From the NCBI GenBank assembly GCA_914767715.1, contig OU612071.1:13439493-13499492 (forward strand): a stretch of 60,000 nucleotides of DNA, in the 5' to 3' direction. The position numbers and the translations under genes are program-made. The notes under the pieces are model-generated. The model saw only the letters and a program-made list of their open reading frames with translations, ran no database searches and was not told the DNA's origin. Of this stretch, positions 30,006 to 41,684 are shown one piece after another. The DNA is from Membranipora membranacea (taxonomy: Eukaryota; Bryozoa; Gymnolaemata; Cheilostomatida; Membraniporidae). How positions within the stretch are numbered: position 1 is the stretch's first letter; every line of letters begins with the position of its first letter.

Positions 30006-30706
30006 ACAGAGTAAGGATAAGCAGAGGGGACACTTCAATGATCGTTATAGTGCCTGCGGTTTTTGATTCACTGGGGGAAAATTGTGCACAGCTGGATGCC
30101 AAAAACTCATTATCTCTATATGTTATAATGGCATTTTTCTTGCAGACATCCCTACCTTTGATGGGCCATAATTCATTCTGTATTTATCCTAAAGACTGAT
30201 TTCCAACTTTGCTGGAATGTCCAAGCTTCAAGCTATACACCATATTATTGTCATTTTTTGCTAGGATTCATAGGCTAAGAGTAATCCAGGTTTTTGAAAT
30301 GAGTTTTGTCATATAGATTTACATGTGACAATTGATGGACGGCTGGTCATCAAAATTAGGAAATGTCCGTGCATTGACCTAAGCCCTATGTAAATCTATA
30401 TGATAAAACTCATTTTAAAAACCTGGATTACTCATAGTCTATGTATCCTAGCAAAAAATGACAATAATATGGTGCATAGCTCGAAGATTGGACACTTCAG
30501 AAAAGTTAGAAATCAGTCTTTAGGATAAATACAGAATGAATTATGACCTATCAAAGGTGGCTATGTCTGCATGACAAAACTCCACTGTAACTTATATGTA
30601 TTCTGAAATTGGCAGGTGGCCAGATTGATGAATTTCCCCCAGTGGATAAAAACCGCAGGCACTATAACGATCATTGAAGTGTCCCCTCTGCTTATCCTTA
30701 CTCTGT
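30006..30706. mobile_element. 701-bp long-TIR DNA transposon (MULE/foldback-like MITE)
   Basis: Two 319-bp arms (30006-30324, 30388-30706) are inverted repeats around a 63-bp loop. The termini are ACAGAGTAAGGATAAGCAGA on both strands. A 9-bp direct repeat, GATCACTTC, lies at 29997-30005 and 30707-30715. Removing the element and one repeat rejoins the LINE frame exactly. Long TIRs with 9-bp duplications are typical of Mutator-like elements. No transposase. Confidence 0.85.
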
Positions 30707-31097
30707 GATCACTTCGTAGCAACTGTGCAATAATTAAACCCTCATTTAGATCAAACCTAGGCAAATCAGCCTTTTTAAATATTTTTCATACACTTGTAAC
30801 TAAATCAACCAAGCCTCATGAATCATTATCATTTAATCCCACCTAATGTTGTTAACTTGTATTTTTGTTTGCCACTCTCTGTTTCTTCTTTTCTTTTTTC
30901 ATCTTATTCATGCAATTTATGATACCATGCTTTCATTATCCTACACACTATATAGTATGTAACACCCTACCACTTATATCTTTTTATTCAAGTCATTTTT
31001 TGTATCTATGTTAATGTGTATGAGGTCAACAAGTTATTTTTAATTTGCTTTAATTATAAACTTTTAGAAAACCTCAATAAATAAATAAATAAATAAA

Positions 31098-32095
31098 AGC
31101 GTTTCATTATGACATACCAAACAATTACATATTTCCCTTCCAAAGCTGAAGAACCTCAAATTTGCTTCAGGTTCATAAAAAAATAATCACTTTGTTCCTC
31201 TGTCACTCAATATCCTCAATATAGCCTAAGAACCCTAGCTTTGCTTAGGTCCTATGAACAGTTGAAGGTATAAGATATAATCATCAGCGGTTGTACGATA
31301 ATCCGACAATTTGTGTTGTTGGCAGTTTTCCGGTTTTATTCAGACACGACTACTCCATTCAAAATGCCGCTAGCAACTGATCTTTATAAAAAATGCTACC
31401 AGCTTATAAAATTTACACAGTACAACTTAACATTACAGAAAGATCTGGCAGGATTTAATTAATGATACTCATTCAAGGATGGTACATGACCTAGACATGA
31501 CACTCAAAACAGGAGATTGAGCTTCCCAATTAAGCGATGATAAATGATAAATGATGAATGATGAAGCGATGATAAATAACCCAATGACGATGGTAAAGAG
31601 TATATTAGGAAGTTATCAAGTAGCTTAATCTGTAATGCACAGTAACGTTGAACAACCAACCGCCAGTGGTGGATAATGTGGCATACAGGTACAGGGGTAC
31701 CTGTATGTCACAAAAGCATAACTCAAAGTTAGACCCATGTTTCAAAACTACATACATGCGATGTAGTTTTAGTATGTGTGTGGTTGTGGTAGTGGTGTGA
31801 GGTGGGCCTGGTGTAGTGGTGATGCGAGCATGGGTCTGTGTGGAAGCTCTGTGGTGGGAGATGTGTGGTAGCTATCCCACACTATTTGATGATTTGCCTG
31901 GATCATATAGAGGTGATTTCGTATAATGATCACAGTTTTTATTTATGTGTTTCTAGTGCTAGAGATAAAATCAATGATAATTTAAAGATCAAGTGCAATT
32001 GAGAGTTGCAACAATATTAAATCAAAGTATAGATATGTACATATATGTAAAAAGCAAAGGGACAGTCTTATAGCTTGTGGCTATATTGTGGACAG
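31098..32095. other. LTR element end and G/T-rich repeat
   Basis: 31098-31291 is LTR-element internal sequence and 31292-31712 the 3' LTR-like repeat. A G/T-rich block like the 24-25 kb minisatellite follows at about 31770-31880. No gene. Confidence 0.5.
31292..31712 (+). repeat. 3' LTR-like repeat
   Basis: It starts TGTACGATAATCCGACAATT and ends CCTGTATGTCACA. It is a near match to the 5' copy with small indels. Confidence 0.65.
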
Positions 32096-32210
32096 CCCAA
32101 CTGTCAAGCTTGAATATCAAATACAAGACACAGCAGCAAGAACGCACTGGACAAGTGCCCCCACCAGCTACAGTCACACTGCCCCCGCAGACAGAAAGCC
32201 AGGCTCAAAG
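32096..32210 (+). CDS. Candidate exon, gene C, Gln/Pro-rich
   Basis: Acceptor TTGTGGACAG and donor CAAAG/GTTAGT bound 115 nt encoding LSSLNIKYKTQQQERTGQ and VPPPATVTLPPQ. The composition looks coding. The product is not recognised, and the start and upstream exons are not seen. Confidence 0.3.
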
Positions 32211-32299
32211 GTTAGTCTCGGAGCCCATCTCCACCTCCTTTAGGTACATATCAGAGGTGTGCGGCAGACAAGTAAATCATGCCCGTTCCCTTCCATCCT

Positions 32300-32645
32300 T
32301 AGAACTTGTCTGTCCATGTCCATGGGGGTTTGCCCAGTTTTATCCATCTTTTGTTTTTGTCTGTCATTATCCGCTCATCGGGCAATATTGGACAAATTAT
32401 TATGTCCGTTCCTGCCAATCTTTTTATGCTGTTCGCCCAATGTCCGTCCGAGATGGTCCAATGTCCGTCCATGTCCGCCCGATGGGCAAAATTGTGCAGA
32501 TTTGCATGCCCATTCCTGTCCATCTTTTGATTTTGTCTGTCTAATGTCCGTCTATTTTTGTCCAATGTCCATCCAAGTTTGTCCAATGTCCGTCCACATT
32601 GTCCAACGTCCCTCAAGATCTGTCCTTTATCCCTCAATGTGTGTC
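32300..32645 (+). repeat. Degenerate minisatellite CCAATGTCCGTCC
   Basis: TGTCC-containing units (AATGTCCGTCC, GTTTGTCCAATGTCC) recur about every 13-20 bp. They create overlapping long open frames in several frames of both strands, which are not genes. Confidence 0.75.
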
Positions 32646-32992
32646 AATACCATTTAATTTGTATTCGACACCAGGCCTGTCCATATGTATTGTATTTTGG
32701 TAATTTATCGCTTTTCTCACTCAAACTATATGTCCAACGATCTCTCTGCGGCAATCAGTCTTCCATTTTAAAAATTTTCATCAAAACAAACTGAAACATT
32801 TAAGATTTGGAGATAATTTATCTCAGATTTTTTATGCATTCAGATATGATCGGAGATTATCCATTACCTTTTCATTATTAATCATAGATAATTGAAAGCT
32901 TTCAACGATACTATCAGAAATTTTGTTGACCTCAAAGGAAACAAAAATAGACAGGGGATCTGAAAGGTCCAGATTTATAACGGCGTCTGGCA

Positions 32993-33626
32993 TTGTTTAC
33001 CAGAATGTGGTCTAAAAGGCTGTTTTTGGTGGTTCCATATCAAGATGGTGATTTAATTACATTAAAAAAATCGAATTTCATAGTATCGCAGCGATCAAAG
33101 GAAAATCTTTCAACTGTATTTTTGGTGTTCAAATCAATGTTTATGTTGCCAAGAAACCACGTCAGAGGGGAAGAGGTAAGCAGCAAGAGTACACACAGCC
33201 CATTAGGCCTTGCTAGCACTATACAAGAAGTGACTCTGACCCCTCAAGCTGTACTGCCTGCACTCTAGCTTCAAACCATAGACATTGATATATAGATGCC
33301 TAACCGGTATTTGCAGTTTTTTTTATTACTGGTTAACCACAATCAATGGTACCCTGTTATCTTGATGAATTCCAATGTCCAGAAAAAATTCCTGTTTCAT
33401 CCGGATAGTAATAAGGATAGCGGGTTAGTTTTTCAGCTAGTCATCTATTTTCATTCTTGAAATAATTTCTTATATACAGGCGATTTGGGAAAAGTGTAAC
33501 GACTCCCAAGAGCGGTCTAGGTTTCTATTGGCTCTGATTCTATGCTTCAAACTCTTCATTATTATATTAAACTGCTGTGCCACCACTGGCCACCTTATGG
33601 TGTCGTTATCAAACCAAGTATATTAG
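32993..33626 (+). CDS. Candidate two-exon open frame, gene C, with hydrophobic C-terminus
   Basis: An open segment to 33175 (MWSKRLFLVVPYQDGD, NHVRGEE) ends at GAG/GTAAGC. An exon 33480-33626 after TATATACAG continues in phase 0 as AIWEKCNDSQERSRF, then a hydrophobic stretch LLALILCFKLFIIIL, and stops at TAG. It may be a small single-pass membrane protein or C-terminal part. There is no recognised family, and the link to exon 32096-32210 does not hold in phase. Confidence 0.25.
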
Positions 33627-33828
33627 ATTACAATAAAAGACAAATTACACAATTGAGTTCCAAACTCCTAGCATTGAGATGTGAAATTAGGAGATCATTT
33701 TCGATACTTTATCACATGATACTTGATTTGGCAAAAGTGTGGCAGAATGATGCATAAACTTGTCTTAATTTCTATGATGACCTCAAATAAACAATATAGT
33801 TAGTCAAAAAATAAGGGCGAAATCTCAC

Positions 33829-35475
33829 CTTAAAGAGACCAGCTGAGGCTGGACTTGACATCCTGACATAGCGAACCAAACCTACAATCCTGAAAGAATC
33901 CTCGGCCTGGGAATTTCCTGCGATGAAAAGTATCTGTACATCAAATTAAAACAACTAATAGCTATAAATAATCATCGTATCTTTGTCTCTGTGACTCACT
34001 TTTGAGAGTGATGTCCCTATATTTCGAGTTGAAGTGCAAACAATTGAAAATTCTTATAATGAATATAGCTTTGTAGCTGACAAATTTATAGCTGTGCATA
34101 AAGCCTTCTTCAGGGAGCATTGTGGCAGTTACACGGTTCTTATGAGCCTTCAATAATATTAATATCAAATATAGATTCAAGTACATACTTATTTTAGTTC
34201 ATTCTTCTAGTGCTGCATTCAAATCCTCTGTCGTCATCAGCTAAAATATGTTGGTTAAAATCACATTGGTGAGTCAATCACCACATCGTGGCGGTGAAAT
34301 AGTGTGCCTTAGGGCAAGGCTGCAATGTCTGCGCCAATTTGCTCTTAGTTTGTAGGCAGGTCAGAGCAAACCTGGGGGTCAAACAACTCCAAGAAGTCAG
34401 CGGACTGCAGTGGGATTCGAACCCACGACCTTCAACACTCGCATGCTGATAGTCCGGCGCTCTAACCACTGAGCCACCTCCTACACAAACAGCACCCTGA
34501 TACATCAAGAAGGTATGCAAGAGCATTGTTTCTAGATTTTTCTTCGGCATTTAATACCATATTGCCAAAAGTTTCAGCAGATAAATTAATTGATATGTTT
34601 ATACCTTTTCTTTTTGTAACATTAATTATTTCTGTTCTCAAAGATAGGCAACAGCATGTAAGAATCTCAAATCACAAATCTGATATTTTACCTAGTAGTA
34701 GCAGCTGCCCACAGGGTTGTGTTTTATCTCCACCATTATTTACCTTCTACACTGACATGGTTTAATTTTATCACCCTAACATAAAGATATATAGGTATGC
34801 AGATGACATGAAAATGTTTTATAATTACTGCAGAACTAGTTGCCTGACTATATCTTGCTGTGGTCCTTCTGAAGTCTTTAAGGTTATTTAAGCTGGTTTT
34901 GAGGTGACTTAATTAAAATTAAAACCAATTTAGACTAGCTAGGTGAGAGACTGTATTAACTAAAAAGGATGAGTAAATGTTAGCTAGCCGTAACTTGTGC
35001 TATTTCGAGCCTATGTGCAAAGCAATACTATACTTATCAAGGGTACAAATTTTGACATTAATCGTTGCAAGCACAATTCTAGCAGGATAACTTCAGAATA
35101 AAATCTGCTGTCGTCTGCAGTAGCTCATCATTATTCATTTTTCTGGAGGCTAATAGTTGGCCTACATATCATAGCATTGTTTTGACTTGCCTTTAAAGTT
35201 GTAGTTGCCTTAAAATTCGAAGCCAGTCGTATACAGCTATAAGTGGGCAATATCCTTAAGTTTAGTTCATAATCCAGCCTTACCTGTAAAATGTATTTCA
35301 TGTGGAAGTAGATAGTAGGGGCCAGGAAGATTGCAACACAGCCTAAGAACCTAGCTGAGGTCTTGAGGCTAGAATCCTCCACAGATAGCCTCGGCCTGTC
35401 ACTGTCGTAGGATAATATTATCTTACTGTATACTCTTTTCAGTGGAAACATGCATCCAATATGTAGAGTCAGCAT
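33829..35475 (-). CDS. Candidate gene D: possible type II membrane protein, 5' three exons
   Basis: Minus-strand exons 35284-35475 (ATG, phase 0 out, TTTTACAG/GTAAGG), 34000-34147 (0 to 1, AAAA/GTGAGT) and 33829-33917 (1 to 0, TTTAAG/GTGAGA) join in one open frame. The first ends with the hydrophobic FLGCVAIFLAPTIYFHMKYI after about 45 polar residues, as in type II membrane proteins. Later parts read VTATMLPEEGFMHSYKF and SQAEDSFRIVGLVRYVRM. I do not recognise the family and find no stop exon. The acceptor of exon 2 has a poor pyrimidine tract. A SINE and a LINE scrap lie in the first intron. Confidence 0.4.
34278..34505 (-). mobile_element. tRNA-derived SINE
   Basis: On the minus strand GTGGCTCAGTGGTTAGAGCG (A-box region) is followed by GTGGGTTCGAATCCCAC (B-box and T-stem) and then an unrelated body (CCAGGTTTGCTCTGACC, shared with 14785-14890). 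The anticodon arm is distorted and the acceptor stem is not closed by the 3' sequence, so this is a SINE and not a tRNA gene. Confidence 0.75.
34520..34825 (+). pseudogene. LINE reverse transcriptase fragment
   Basis: LDFSSAFNTI, an internal PQGCVLSPPLF block and RYADDMKM appear in order with stops between them. It is a short decayed RT palm. Confidence 0.7.
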
Positions 35476-35479
35476 CAGT

Positions 35480-36745
35480 AGAAAAAGTGATGATATTACT
35501 GGATATGAGGGTGAGCAAGAACGAGGAGATAACTGAGTGATGTGTCATTGACCTTTGAATAGTCTGTTTTATTTCTTTGAGCTCTTATATCTTAGGCTAA
35601 CAGTCTGAAGGACTATCAGGAAATTGCTCATATTATCCAGTAAGCTGACCCAAATCTGCCAGGGTATTCCAAAGGAATTTCTGTGGTAGTGTTCAGATAG
35701 GAAGTTGAGTTATCTACCCCTGAATTGTCAAAATTTACAAATGGAAATCTTTTTGGTTCTGAAACTACCAACATTACACTGAGCCATTATGGTTGGTGCC
35801 ATGATCCCCCCGACAATGTATCCAAACTGTATAACATTGTGTGCGGGCGCTGAATCTTCCTTAAATGTGGTGAGGATAGTCTAGTAGCCAGCTTGAGAAA
35901 AAACATAGAAACGTTAAGTTATGTTTCCTGCAGTAAGCAACATAGTTTTATGTTGACGATATTGAGAGTTTCTATGAATGATTCACAGTTAGCAATTCAG
36001 TTTTCAATTTAATTTTCTAAGACACAGAACCTCAATTCGGTCACAGTTTTAGGAGGGGGAAAACTTACACTTTTTCAAACGAAACATTGGAATCAATGTT
36101 CGAAAATATGAGCAGTACAATCATTTGTCTAGAGAAACTTGTTAACTCATCACTAGCCTGGACTTTGCAGGATACCAGTGGTGATCCGTACAGTTACTTG
36201 TGGACCTCTAAAAAGTGCTTGAAATTTAAAATTTGGAATTCGAAATAAATAATAAAATTAAAATTTTAAATAATTAAAAATTTAACTAAATGGATTAAAA
36301 AAAATTAAAACCTATCATGTAACTTACAAATCAAAGTTTAAATATTTTCAAGTTACTTGTGAAATTGAAAAGAAACAAATGAAAAGATCTTCATGAGCTC
36401 AAATCCCGGTTTATCCGAAGGAGGGATTTTACTAATTCTCCCACTTCTGTCAGGTCAGTCAGGTCAGTCTAACCCTTACCTATATTGATAAGAGCAGTAG
36501 TGATTATTCTGATGAACATCAGGCAATTGAAAATGAACACGTTTTAGCTCCACATATTTAGACATAAATGCTGAAAACCGAAACGCTAAATCCAGATAGC
36601 TTCTCCTAAAAAGCAATGTCAATCCATAAATGCAATAGAAGTTAATAGCAGTTCATACTCCAGAGCTGAGCTTGACCAAATGATTCAAAGATGATAAGCA
36701 TTTGCAGTAAAGGGAATACCTTTCACCTTTAGGGGTTACATAATA
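35480..36745. other. Intergenic, AT-rich
   Basis: No gene is recognised. An A/T low-complexity tract lies at about 36225-36330. Confidence 0.5.
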
Positions 36746-38340
36746 GTGCATAATTTTGATGATTGTACTGTACAACGTCTCAGATCACTACCTGAACCCT
36801 GGTCACTAATACCAAATTCGCATTTTGGATTTGGAGAGGGAAGAAGCACTTTGATGTACTTACCCAACCTTCTGACTGAAACCGCACACTACAGTAAAAG
36901 CAAATTATGTAGTGCTGCACTGTTCTTAGACCTACAAAAGGCCTTTGACACAGTCAATCACCAACACATGCATAACTGTCTGCAAGAATTAGGACTGGAA
37001 GGTATTTCGTCCATGTTGTTGACTCCTTTCTCACCAAGAGAAATATCAGCCTCAAAATCAACAATCACATCCACCCAGCATCAAAATGCCAGATAGGCCT
37101 CCCACAAGGGAGTGTGCTTTCTCCACGATACTCTTTATTATAAACATAAGGGATATGCTGTCAAACGTGGATGGTACCGGATTGCAATATGCCGATGACT
37201 GCACTGTTTTGATGACTGGAAAAGAATCTACTGATCTTCAGATGGAAATTTGAAAACAACTGCGAACAGATACAAACTTGGATGGACCATTGGAACCTAC
37301 TCATCAACTACCAGAAAACAGAAATTGTGGTATTCAATGGAGATATAACACCCCAAAGTATAAATGCTAACACCATACAAATCTCTACCTCCTCAAAAGT
37401 TCTTGGTATAACTATTGATAACCAACTAACCTTTGAAAAAACAATACAATACAGCATTTAGTACTAAATGTCTGACTAAACATATGAATATGCTGAAGCC
37501 GTTCATCTATGCTGGGCTCAACCCAGTAACCTCAAAGAAAATACTCACACAAGTGATCATGCCAAAGGCACTGTATGGTGCCTCTCTATGGGACTGCAAG
37601 ACACAGATCTCCCTCCATGCTCATATCAATCTTCTCCTCAGAGATCATTACAACCCTCCTAGCAAATCACTTCAACTGCTGGCCAATATCCTACCTATGA
37701 GCCTAGTCTACACCAAAGAAAGATTGCAGCTAACCAGACACACCTCGTAGCTCGCTTACCTTGTCAGACATAAAGAAGCTAGTCCATCTGACAACAAAAA
37801 TAAAAGATCTACAACAATCGGATCCTAACAAGGGTTAGATCGACAAATGCATAACTACTGAATGGACATGTCAATGGAGTACACAGCTAAAGAACAGGAT
37901 ATGCCCATATGGCCTGCTCCCTGCCCTGGAACCAAAACATTTGTTCCACAACCCACTGCCTATGAACAATAAGAGAAAAGATGGTTGGGCATTGTGTGAC
38001 CTACTCACCGGCCATAGCAGGCTCCTTTCCCTTCATTACAGAATTAACCTAACATACAACCCAGTATGTACCTGTTTGATAAAAAAAAAAATAGCATACC
38101 ACTACTTATACATGTGTGCAGACTATGAGGCTGCCAGAGTCCATACTAGCCCCTCCATGGACAACTGGGAATCAGTCATTTCATTCCTGAATCTCACTAG
38201 AAGACTGATGTTTGGATTACCCAGTTCAGATGACAGCCAAGGCCAGGCTATAACAAGCCTATACCTCCACCGGGGAGCTATAGCCCATAGTTACGAACTT
38301 GTGCTTGAGGTTTGGTATTGCGGCGACTAGGGCTGTATGT
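36746..38340 (+). mobile_element. Decayed LINE: reverse transcriptase and C-terminal region
   Basis: HFGFGEGRSTLMYLPNLL, LFLDLQKAFDTVNH, GLPQGSVLSP, LQYADDCTVLMTG, INYQKTEIVVFNG, VLGITIDNQLTF, MPKALYGASLW and DLLTGHSRLLSLHYRI appear in order across several frames. The last block, with CxC-type spacing after it, resembles the region following RNase H or the thumb in many LINEs. Many frame breaks, so inactive. Clade not resolved. Confidence 0.82.
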
Positions 38341-39398
38341 TGCATGTTGAATGGAGACCAGCGCCGCAGACACCGATCTCAGCTAATACAGAGCACAATC
38401 ACAGACATTACAAACTCAAATAATTGCCACTCAAATACTCGTCATATAATTCTATTTTCAAGCCTCATACTGTATTTCTTTATTATGTCTCTTATAATAC
38501 TTACTGTACAGGAAACAATTCTACTGTCGATTGGAATTTCACACGTTCATGAATAATATCCTGTCATCTTTGGCTGCAAAAAGAGGCATTTTATTTGTTT
38601 TGTGTATCATCTTATCAATGAAGAGTTCATCATCATCATGATTGTACTAGAATAAATCAAAATTGAGTACAGTGTATTAAAATGAGGATATCATGATCTC
38701 ATACTTATCTTACCCTGTAAATGGTCTCATCACCTGTATGGTGTTGATCGATTGTGAAGAATGCATTGTAGCTACACCTTTATACACTGAGTTGTCTGAT
38801 GTCATTTTGAATGCATGATCTCAGTTACCAAGCTTGTACTTAAATGCAGCACGGTTTGTTGAACATGATTATTTGGTTTGGAATGCAATTTAAAGCTCTT
38901 GGAATTGTATGCTTTTTTCGATGAATTGATAATATGGACATCATGGATATGAAGAGGTAGTGTTAATGAGAGGAACTTGATGTCATGCTATGCTATATCA
39001 GACAAAATATTTTTTTTAATTTATTTAAGTCAGTCATCAAGTTAGTTGATATCAGAATCATAACACAAAATAAATCATCTTCTCATGAGTTTGGTCAAGG
39101 CTTTTGATTGATACCAATAAATCAGCGTTTAACAAGTACAACAGTAAGAATACAAAAGCAAAGTGTCTGATAAAGTAATGCAGTATTTGCAAAAGTCAAC
39201 CCAAAATGTGTAGGGTTTCTCTCTTTATGAATCCTCTGTGGCACTTAGAAGTTAAGTTTTTGTGTTATTGTTTGTCTAAGGAGTTATCTGTCGATTATTA
39301 TTGTCAGGTAGGGTCTGTAGTGTTAGAAGGTGATTGGTTTCATATGTTTGAGCTTCTTTGACATTTTCTCCAGATAACGAATCTCATCTGTTTCTACT
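38341..39398. other. Intergenic; 3' flank of gene B
   Basis: No gene is seen. From about 39200 the minus strand resembles the 3' flank of receptor A, so it is probably the old 3' UTR of gene B. Confidence 0.45.
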
Positions 39399-39418
39399 CT
39401 AGCTCTGTGCCACTGGCT
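39399..39418 (-). pseudogene. Gene B last exon
   Basis: CTGTTTACAG then EPVAQS and TAG, collinear with A exon 13. Confidence 0.55.
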
Positions 39419-39598
39419 CTGTAAACAGAGAAAACATCAATCACTTCCTGAATCACCACTAGCAAAAAAAAAATTCAATAGTTGATAGTTCACTTTGGTA
39501 ATAACATATTGAACTAATTCATTTGAATGCTTTATAATATTATTTTATTTGTGACTGATCTCATGTGTTCGAGTGATGGTGAATAAAACTGTGCTATG

Positions 39599-39621
39599 AA
39601 TATATATATATATATATATAC
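39599..39621. repeat. TA dinucleotide repeat
   Basis: About eleven uninterrupted TA units. Confidence 0.9.
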
Positions 39622-40052
39622 ATATCCTGGTTCATTTGAGAAGTTTCATCTCCAATTTAAGTCTCGACATACAATAGATGCAATAAACAACTTTGACAGC
39701 ACACAGCAAGGTACTCCGACTTGTTTGGCATAATGTCACTAAGTTTTGTAATATGTATTCAGCAGGTATTCTGTTGATGACTCTGGCAAATAGTTTCAAT
39801 ATTGCATTCAATTCGGCAGCTCCCTGTTATCAACTTGAAATAAATTTCTATCTGAACATTTATCATTGCCGTAAACATCAAAAATACCATTGATGTAAAA
39901 CAACTAGACAAACAAGATTATACTATATTAAATTATTAACATTTTATGATTTGGTCTCTTTTGCCTTTCTCTCACTCAATTGCACTTTATCTATTATATT
40001 TATTATCTATTTTATCTTTAGCAATAAACACACATGAAAAAAAACTTGTTAC

Positions 40053-40070
40053 CTTGATTTGGCTTGCTTC
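40053..40070 (-). pseudogene. Gene B 18-nt tail exon
   Basis: CAACGAG/GAAGCAAGCCAAATCAAG/GTAACA reads GSKPNQ in the phase set by gene A, matching the end of A exon 14539-14625 (GKRKPHQ). The acceptor is weak. Confidence 0.4.
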
Positions 40071-41260
40071 CTCGTTGATGGATATGATGAAAAAGATTGA
40101 TAAAATATATAATAATACATAACATCACATTACTTCGCCTGTGATGTTAAATATCAACTTTAAATTGCCTGTTACAAATAAGACCAATGCAGATTACAGA
40201 AAGCACGATTGCAAAGTACACAAAGCTTGAATCAGAAAAAAGTGAAAAGTTTGTCAGGTCAAGATTTGACATTGAACAGCTAAACAGTGTTTTATTAAAA
40301 TGAGCTCAGGGAGAGTGGACAATTTCATGGTCCTATATTGACTTTAGTATTAGCTGAAACCCGATGTGTTTCATGAATTGAAACTTGTAGCACTCTTGAA
40401 GACAAGAATAAGTGTTTGTAATTACTTACATCATCAAATCATCAGTCATCAACAAGCCGTCACAAAAGCTACATAACTTCCAATTCTAAGTTCAAGTTGT
40501 ATCAACCTGATTTTTCATTTCAATTCAAATTGAATTAAAATGCATTAAACAAATACTTTGTGCGTGCTAGTTCTGAAAGATATACTATACGATCTCACCT
40601 TTTTGATTGTCTCTGCTTGGTGGTTCATGTGATCAATCGGTTACTGGAAAAGAACTCGACATAATCAAAGCTCCAATATTCACATATAGAAAGACTTCAC
40701 CTCATTGGGCCATAATATACTGATATTAATGGTTAGCTGAGAATATAAAAGTAATTTATCAGATTCTATCAGCTTGTTCAAATTATGATTTTGTATAAGA
40801 AGACACTTAGTTTTCTTTTGTTTTAAAACTTTAGGCTTTGATGAAGTGGACCCTGTTATTTTCTCATAGCGACGGCCCAGGGGCCTCAATTTGATAAAAT
40901 ACTATTCAAGAAACAAGCCTACTATACAGTATTGTTAGTCACATCAAACTGTCATTCTTGTTCAGATGCTTCAAATATCTCATTTATATTTGTGGGGAAC
41001 AGTCTTTTCATGCAGGAAAATTCAAAATATTAATATATTTGGGCACATTGGTACCGTTTGATCTATTTCGATAATAACAATTTGTTTTATTTAAAATCTC
41101 ACTGATTGAAGATAAAGGACTAAGGGCATGCCATGGTAACGCTGAAATCTGAGGAAGTTACTTTTACTTTTTGTATAATCTGTTGGTGTTTATATTATAT
41201 TATTGGTGATTCTAGCCGGAAAGTAATAAAAAAATTGCAGACATAAATGGTTATATTTAC

Positions 41261-41271
41261 CTTTGTTTGGT
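41261..41271 (-). pseudogene. Gene B 11-nt microexon
   Basis: ATATTTCAG/ACCAAACAAAG/GTAAAT matches the A microexon 16434-16444 in length, phase and nine of eleven bases. Confidence 0.7.
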
Positions 41272-41684
41272 CTGAAATATGAAAGAATGCATTGATTTTG
41301 AATTGTGACAAAAAACTGGAAATATTTAAATACAAACATTAACATGCAAAGTCTCTGATATTCATTGTTAAAGCGTCGTTGACCCTTTAAAATAATTTTC
41401 AATGAAACAGCAATTTACTAAAACAGCTTGACAAATCTTTTTCTTGAAATTGTTCAAAAGAGACAAATATTGCCAGCAAGTTGTTGTATATTCGAACGCT
41501 ATGAAACACTTAAAAACGACTCAATGAAAAATAAATTTGATTTAACTATCTTCAAGTGGAGTTGTTAATTACTGTGTGGCAAATAGATAAGTTATATATT
41601 TGATTGGTGAGTCATGACAATCATGAACTCAAAATTCAATCTGATCGTAGCCTCTCAAACAGTGACTAAATATTAAGATCTTAC

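Larger units (their letters stand above)
28300..31097 (+). mobile_element. CR1/L2-like LINE, 5' truncated, nested in the LTR element
   Basis: Reverse transcriptase reads from about 28300, in frame up to about 29100 (KSLKPNKRGG, TPLFKKGNKTDPCNYRPISS, DRQFGFRKHHSSEQ), then shifts frame to RKAFDTINH, GVPQGSVLGPILFNLAINDL, FAYADDTIIY, LGVILDSEL and IRPIVEYCSSLY. No endonuclease is present, so it is 5' truncated. The 3' end is an AATAAATA repeat. The frame is interrupted at 30006-30706 by an inverted-repeat transposon; the original C-terminal codons resume at 30716. Confidence 0.88.
27718..31712 (+). mobile_element. LTR-flanked, apparently non-coding element with nested insertions
   Basis: Direct repeats 27718-28146 and 31292-31712 are closely similar, start TGTA and end ATGTCACA, and enclose about 3.1 kb. 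Apart from a nested LINE (28300-31097), the internal part is under 400 bp and encodes nothing, as in TRIM-like elements. Problems: the flanks (CCAAT and AAAGC) do not form a target duplication and no clear polypurine tract is seen, so the LTR interpretation is moderate. A related internal fragment at 26690-27010 supports it. Confidence 0.6.

Noticed and set aside
30001-30717. LINE twin-priming inversion as the origin of the large inverted repeat
   Set aside because: A 9-bp target duplication at both ends and exact restoration of the LINE frame on removal show a separate insertion.
32077-32657. Several overlapping 110-155 codon frames on both strands
   Set aside because: Mostly the TGTCC minisatellite read through; only the 32096-32210 part has splice-like borders and is reported separately at low confidence.
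34390-34490. tRNA gene on the minus strand
   Set aside because: A- and B-box regions are good, but the anticodon arm is irregular and a SINE body shared with 14785-14890 follows directly.
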